A stretch of DNA of 64,000 nt from Mycolicibacter senuensis. GTDB lineage: Bacteria; Actinomycetota; Actinomycetes; Mycobacteriales; Mycobacteriaceae. Made by a program: the position numbers and the translations under genes. The stretch's first letter is position 1. Every line of letters begins with the position of its first letter. The stretch spans positions 124,001 to 188,000 of the forward strand of contig NZ_QMEX01000001.1 in the NCBI RefSeq assembly GCF_003284925.1, written 5' to 3'. This document shows positions 61,152 to 64,000 of the stretch, piece by piece. The notes beneath the pieces are model-generated. The model made no database searches, was not told where the DNA came from, and was given only the letters and a program-made list of their open reading frames with translations.

Positions 61152-61191
61152 CCCGTCTAACGCTGGTGGTCGGCTCCTATCGTTGGACGGG
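61152..61191. terminator. terminator hairpin between converging genes
   Basis: Arms 61152-61162 and 61181-61191 pair at 10 of 11 positions, between the last small gene (61063) and the end of the kinase gene at 61192. Confidence 0.5.
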
Positions 61192-63108
61192 TTACTGCGC
61201 GGCGAGTTTCAGGACACGGCCGATGCCCTCGTAGCCATCGCTGTTGCGAACCTGGCCATTGTCGGCGACGTAGATGTTGGCTGCCGCATCGACCGCAATT
61301 TTCGATGGGGACTTGAGGCCGGTGACCGGTACCTCAACCGGTCTCGTGGAGCCGACCGGCAACATCACTACGCTGTTGTCGCCCGCGTCCGCCACGTAAA
61401 TGTTGTCGGCACTGTCGATAGCGACGCTTTCCGGTCGCTTGAGATCAGTGAACGGCAGTCGGGTTTCCTTGCCGGAATCCGGCGCCAACCGCGTAACCCG
61501 GCCCGTCTCACATATATATAGATTGCCCGCTGAGTCCGTCGCTAAGTGCGCGGAACCGTAGTGCACGGAGTACGGCAGCCGGGTGGGAGAATCCGATCCG
61601 GCAGCGAGTCTCCAGATGCTGTTGTTGCCATACTCGACCTGGTCGCTGACGTATACGTTGCCCGCTGCGTCTACCGCCACACCCTGCGGACTCACCAGAT
61701 CGGAGAATGGCAGGTCGATAGGAGAGTTCGACCCCGCAGAGAGCTTACGCACCCGTTTGTTTTTGAAATCGGTGACGTAAACGGAGCCGGACGTATCGAC
61801 CGTGATGTCTGAGGCGCTCCCAAGGTCTGGAAACGGTAGTTCGGTGGGTGTGGTGGACCCGGCCGCCAGTTTCATCACCGTGATGGTGTTCCAGGGGCTG
61901 CCGACGGTGTAGACGTTGCCGTCCTCGTCCGCAGTCAAGCCGAGCAGGGTGAGGAACGTGAATGGCAGCTGTGTTGGTTGCGCTGTTGTCGCCGGCTGGT
62001 GGGGGCTGGATTGCTGGGTTTGGGTGTGTGTCGCGTTTTTGGTGTGGGCGGGTCGGTGGGTCAGTGTGACGGTTGCGGTGATGGCTGTGATGGCGGTGAT
62101 GGCGGTGATGGCGGTGGTGATGAGGGCGCGCCGGCTGGGGCGTCGGGTTGGTGGTGGTGTGGGCCAATAGGTCTGGATGCTGCCGTCGGATGGCACGGCG
62201 TGGGTGGTGGCCTGGTGGAGGTCGCCGTGCAGTGGGGCGGCTTGTGTGTTGGCCTGGTGGGGGTTGAGGTTGGGTGCGGCCAGTGCGTAACGGGCGGCGG
62301 TGGCCAGTGCGCCGGCGGTGGGGTAGCGGTTGATGGGTTCTTTGGCCATGCCGATGGAAATGACGCCATCGAGGGCTGCGGGTATGCCGGGTCGGTGTTT
62401 GCTGGGTTGGGGGATGGGGGCGCTTAGGTGTGCTCCCATGAGGCCGGGTAGGTCGGTGGCTTGGTAGGGAGGTGTGCCGGTGAGGCATTCGTAGAGCACG
62501 CAGGTCAGGGCGTAGATGTCGGCTCGATGGTCGGGGTTGCTGAGGTGGGTGAAGCGTTCGGGAGCGAGGTAGGCCATGGTGCCGATGGTGGTGCCGGTGT
62601 TGGTGAGTTTGGTGTCGGTAGCGGCGTTGGCCAGGCCGAAGTCGGCGAGGTAGGCGAAGTCGTCGCCGGTGAGCAGGATGTTGGCAGGTTTGACGTCGCG
62701 GTGCACCAGGGTGGCGGCGTGGGCGGCGTCGAGTGCTGAGGCGATTTGGCGGATGATCCGCACGGCCCGGTTGGGGTCGAGGGGGCCGGTGTGGGCGAGG
62801 ACCTTTTGCAGGTCGGTGCCGTCGACGAGGCGCATGTCGATGTAGAGCTGGCCGTCGATTTCGCCGTAGGAGTGGATGGGTACGACGTGGGGTTCGTTGA
62901 GGCGTCCGGCAGTGCTGGCTTCGCGGAACAGGCGTTGGCGAAAGACCGGGTCGGCGGAGTAGGCGGCGGTCATGAGTTTCAGGGCGACCATGCGGTCTTT
63001 GTCGGTGTCGTGAGCGGCGTAGACCTCGCCGAACCCGCCGCTGCCCAGTAGTCGGGTCAGCCTGTACGGCCCGATCCGTGAACCGACCCGCGACCCCGCC
63101 GACGCCAC
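61192..63108 (-). CDS. PknD-like Ser/Thr kinase with NHL beta-propeller sensor
   Basis: 638 aa from a GTG. Kinase domain 14-280: GSGGFG, Lys44, HRDVKPAN (136-143), DFG (156-158). A Thr/Pro linker and a membrane helix (about 329-350) lead to an exported six-bladed NHL propeller (about 375-638), with repeated VAVDAAGNVYVSD-type blades. PknD in Mycobacterium has the same build. The membrane helix is encoded by a 9-base tandem repeat, which is unusual. A second NHL protein follows upstream on the same strand. Confidence 0.92.
   Translation of the reverse strand: MASAGSRVGSRIGPYRLTRLLGSGGFGEVYAAHDTDKDRMVALKLMTAAYSADPVFRQRLFREASTAGRLNEPHVVPIHSYGEIDGQLYIDMRLVDGTDLQKVLAHTGPLDPNRAVRIIRQIASALDAAHAATLVHRDVKPANILLTGDDFAYLADFGLANAATDTKLTNTGTTIGTMAYLAPERFTHLSNPDHRADIYALTCVLYECLTGTPPYQATDLPGLMGAHLSAPIPQPSKHRPGIPAALDGVISIGMAKEPINRYPTAGALATAARYALAAPNLNPHQANTQAAPLHGDLHQATTHAVPSDGSIQTYWPTPPPTRRPSRRALITTAITAITAITAITATVTLTHRPAHTKNATHTQTQQSSPHQPATTAQPTQLPFTFLTLLGLTADEDGNVYTVGSPWNTITVMKLAAGSTTPTELPFPDLGSASDITVDTSGSVYVTDFKNKRVRKLSAGSNSPIDLPFSDLVSPQGVAVDAAGNVYVSDQVEYGNNSIWRLAAGSDSPTRLPYSVHYGSAHLATDSAGNLYICETGRVTRLAPDSGKETRLPFTDLKRPESVAIDSADNIYVADAGDNSVVMLPVGSTRPVEVPVTGLKSPSKIAVDAAANIYVADNGQVRNSDGYEGIGRVLKLAAQ
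62078..62113. repeat. 9-base tandem repeat in the kinase membrane helix
   Basis: Four copies of GTGATGGCN encode, on the minus strand, the repeated tripeptide ITA in the transmembrane segment. Copy number changes would lengthen or shorten the helix without a frameshift. Confidence 0.75.
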
Positions 63109-63311
63109 CGATCACCACCTCAATTACGACTCGAACGGATCATAAAGCAGCGCCGACGGGATCTGCGGACGATGTGCTTGTCGTCGCCGTACCAACGAAG
63201 CTGCTCGTCGAGGCGGCCTCGGCGGGCTTGCCGGCCAGGAGTCGTCTGTGGCCAACCAGATCGCGAGACCGCTACCGAAGTCCGGAGCCGTTGCAGACGC
63301 CCCGGTAGGGA

Positions 63312-64000
63312 CTATTGAGCTGCGAGCTTCAAGACGCGATTGTTTCCTTGATTGGCGACATAGACATTGCCGTCCGCATCTACCGTCACACCCTGGGGCC
63401 ATTTCAGGCCTTTGAATGGCATCGTGATCTGCTGGGTTGTGCCGGCAGGAAGCATCAACACTTCGTTACCACTGCCGTCAGTGACATAGGCGTTGCCCGT
63501 CTTGTCGACCGCAACACCTCCCGGTATCACCGTCAGTGGATAGGGCTGTTCGGTCACCTGGCCGGAATTCGGCGACCATTTCACCACCTTGGACATCGCT
63601 GCGATGTAGATGTCGCCCGTATCGGCGACCGCGATGTTGGAGCTGAGGGGGCCTGGAAACGGCAGCGTAACCGGAGAATCTGACCCGGCAGGGAGCTTCC
63701 ACAGCCTGTCGGTGCCGTTGGTGACGCCGTCGCAGACGTAGACGTTGCCCGCTGAATCTGCCGCTATACCCGCAGGGGTGAAGTCGGCGGCAGGGAACGG
63801 CAATTCGACCGAGGAGTTGGATCCGGCCGCGAGCTTGCGCACCTTGGTCCCGTGATCGCCGAGATCGAGGACGTAGACGTTACTGGAGCCGTCGACCGCC
63901 AGAGCTGTCGGCCAATTGAGATCGGAGAACGGCAGCTTGGTGGGAGTGTCTGCCCCAGGGGTCAGCTTCATCACCGCGGGGTTCCTCCCCGACATGCCGG
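63312..64000 (-). CDS. 3' part of an NHL-repeat sensor protein, probably a second PknD-like kinase
   Basis: At least 227 residues of NHL propeller, ending VLKLAAQ exactly like the kinase at 61192. An ATG occurs at 63995, but the frame stays open to the window edge and the propeller is short of blades, so the gene probably continues beyond 64000. By comparison with its neighbour it may be the exported half of a second PknD-like kinase, a tandem duplicate. Confidence 0.7.
   Translation of the reverse strand, partial: GMSGRNPAVMKLTPGADTPTKLPFSDLNWPTALAVDGSSNVYVLDLGDHGTKVRKLAAGSNSSVELPFPAADFTPAGIAADSAGNVYVCDGVTNGTDRLWKLPAGSDSPVTLPFPGPLSSNIAVADTGDIYIAAMSKVVKWSPNSGQVTEQPYPLTVIPGGVAVDKTGNAYVTDGSGNEVLMLPAGTTQQITMPFKGLKWPQGVTVDADGNVYVANQGNNRVLKLAAQ

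Noticed and set aside
62041..62130. Tandem repeats as a CRISPR or iteron array
   Set aside because: Units of nine bases without spacers, inside a coding frame and translated as a membrane helix.
61745..63118. Second long minus-strand frame over the PknD-like kinase
   Set aside because: Almost only Arg, His, Pro and Thr; it is the +1 shadow of the kinase gene.

Overview
The window reads as part of a large, GC-rich mycobacterial conjugative plasmid. The evidence is a complete set of mycobacterial type VII (ESX) secretion core genes with PE, PPE and EspG, a Gram-positive type IV conjugation set (VirB4-like, VirB6-like, PrgI/VirB3-like, TcpC-like, TcpA-like), mycobacterial PknH- and PknD-type kinases, an MmpL fragment, leaderless promoters with TAnnnT -10 boxes, and a dense field of tiny genes. 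No rRNA, tRNA or housekeeping gene is visible. No relaxase, replication initiator or partition pair was recognised, so these probably lie outside the window. Conjugative mycobacterial plasmids of the pRAW type are known to need both type IV and type VII secretion, and this layout fits that class.

Layout. 1-5041: small membrane and zinc-ribbon proteins, a DnaQ-like exonuclease, a TcpC-like protein on the minus strand and a discoidin-like membrane protein. 5114-12816: eccA, eccB, eccC. 12901-13629: a divergent gene of unknown function, then about 800 bases without a gene that carry a perfect 9-bp inverted repeat and a strong G-quadruplex motif (an oriT or regulatory candidate). 14458-27046: one long run in which type IV genes (two small membrane proteins, VirB4, VirB6) are followed directly by an EspI-like ATPase, eccD, mycP and eccE. 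27150-33213: an anchored protein, espG, PE, PPE, two small proteins, a secreted NlpC/P60 hydrolase and a duplicated-domain protein. 33264-35860: a small HTH protein (candidate regulator), a HEPN-MNT toxin-antitoxin pair and a secreted chymotrypsin-like protease. 36098-38498: a second exonuclease and the TcpA-like coupling protein. 38495-45152: small accessory genes and an orphan Dam-type methylase. 45137-47329: an MmpL remnant cut by an IS200/IS605 element. 48103-52028: DprA, a lipoprotein and a PknH-like kinase. 52222-61063: about 25 very small genes, many coupled by ATGA overlaps. 61192-64000: a PknD-like kinase and the 3' end of a second NHL-repeat protein.

How it may work together. The coupling protein, VirB4/VirB6 channel and TcpC would move DNA. 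The ESX core with EspG would export PE/PPE and probably the NlpC/P60 hydrolase across the mycobacterial envelope. A palindrome TAAAC-N4-GTTTA recurs at the promoters of the tra/ESX operons and over the start codon of the small HTH gene at 33572. This suggests one autoregulated repressor controlling the transfer genes. Gene calls rest on reading the sequence; no database search was possible.
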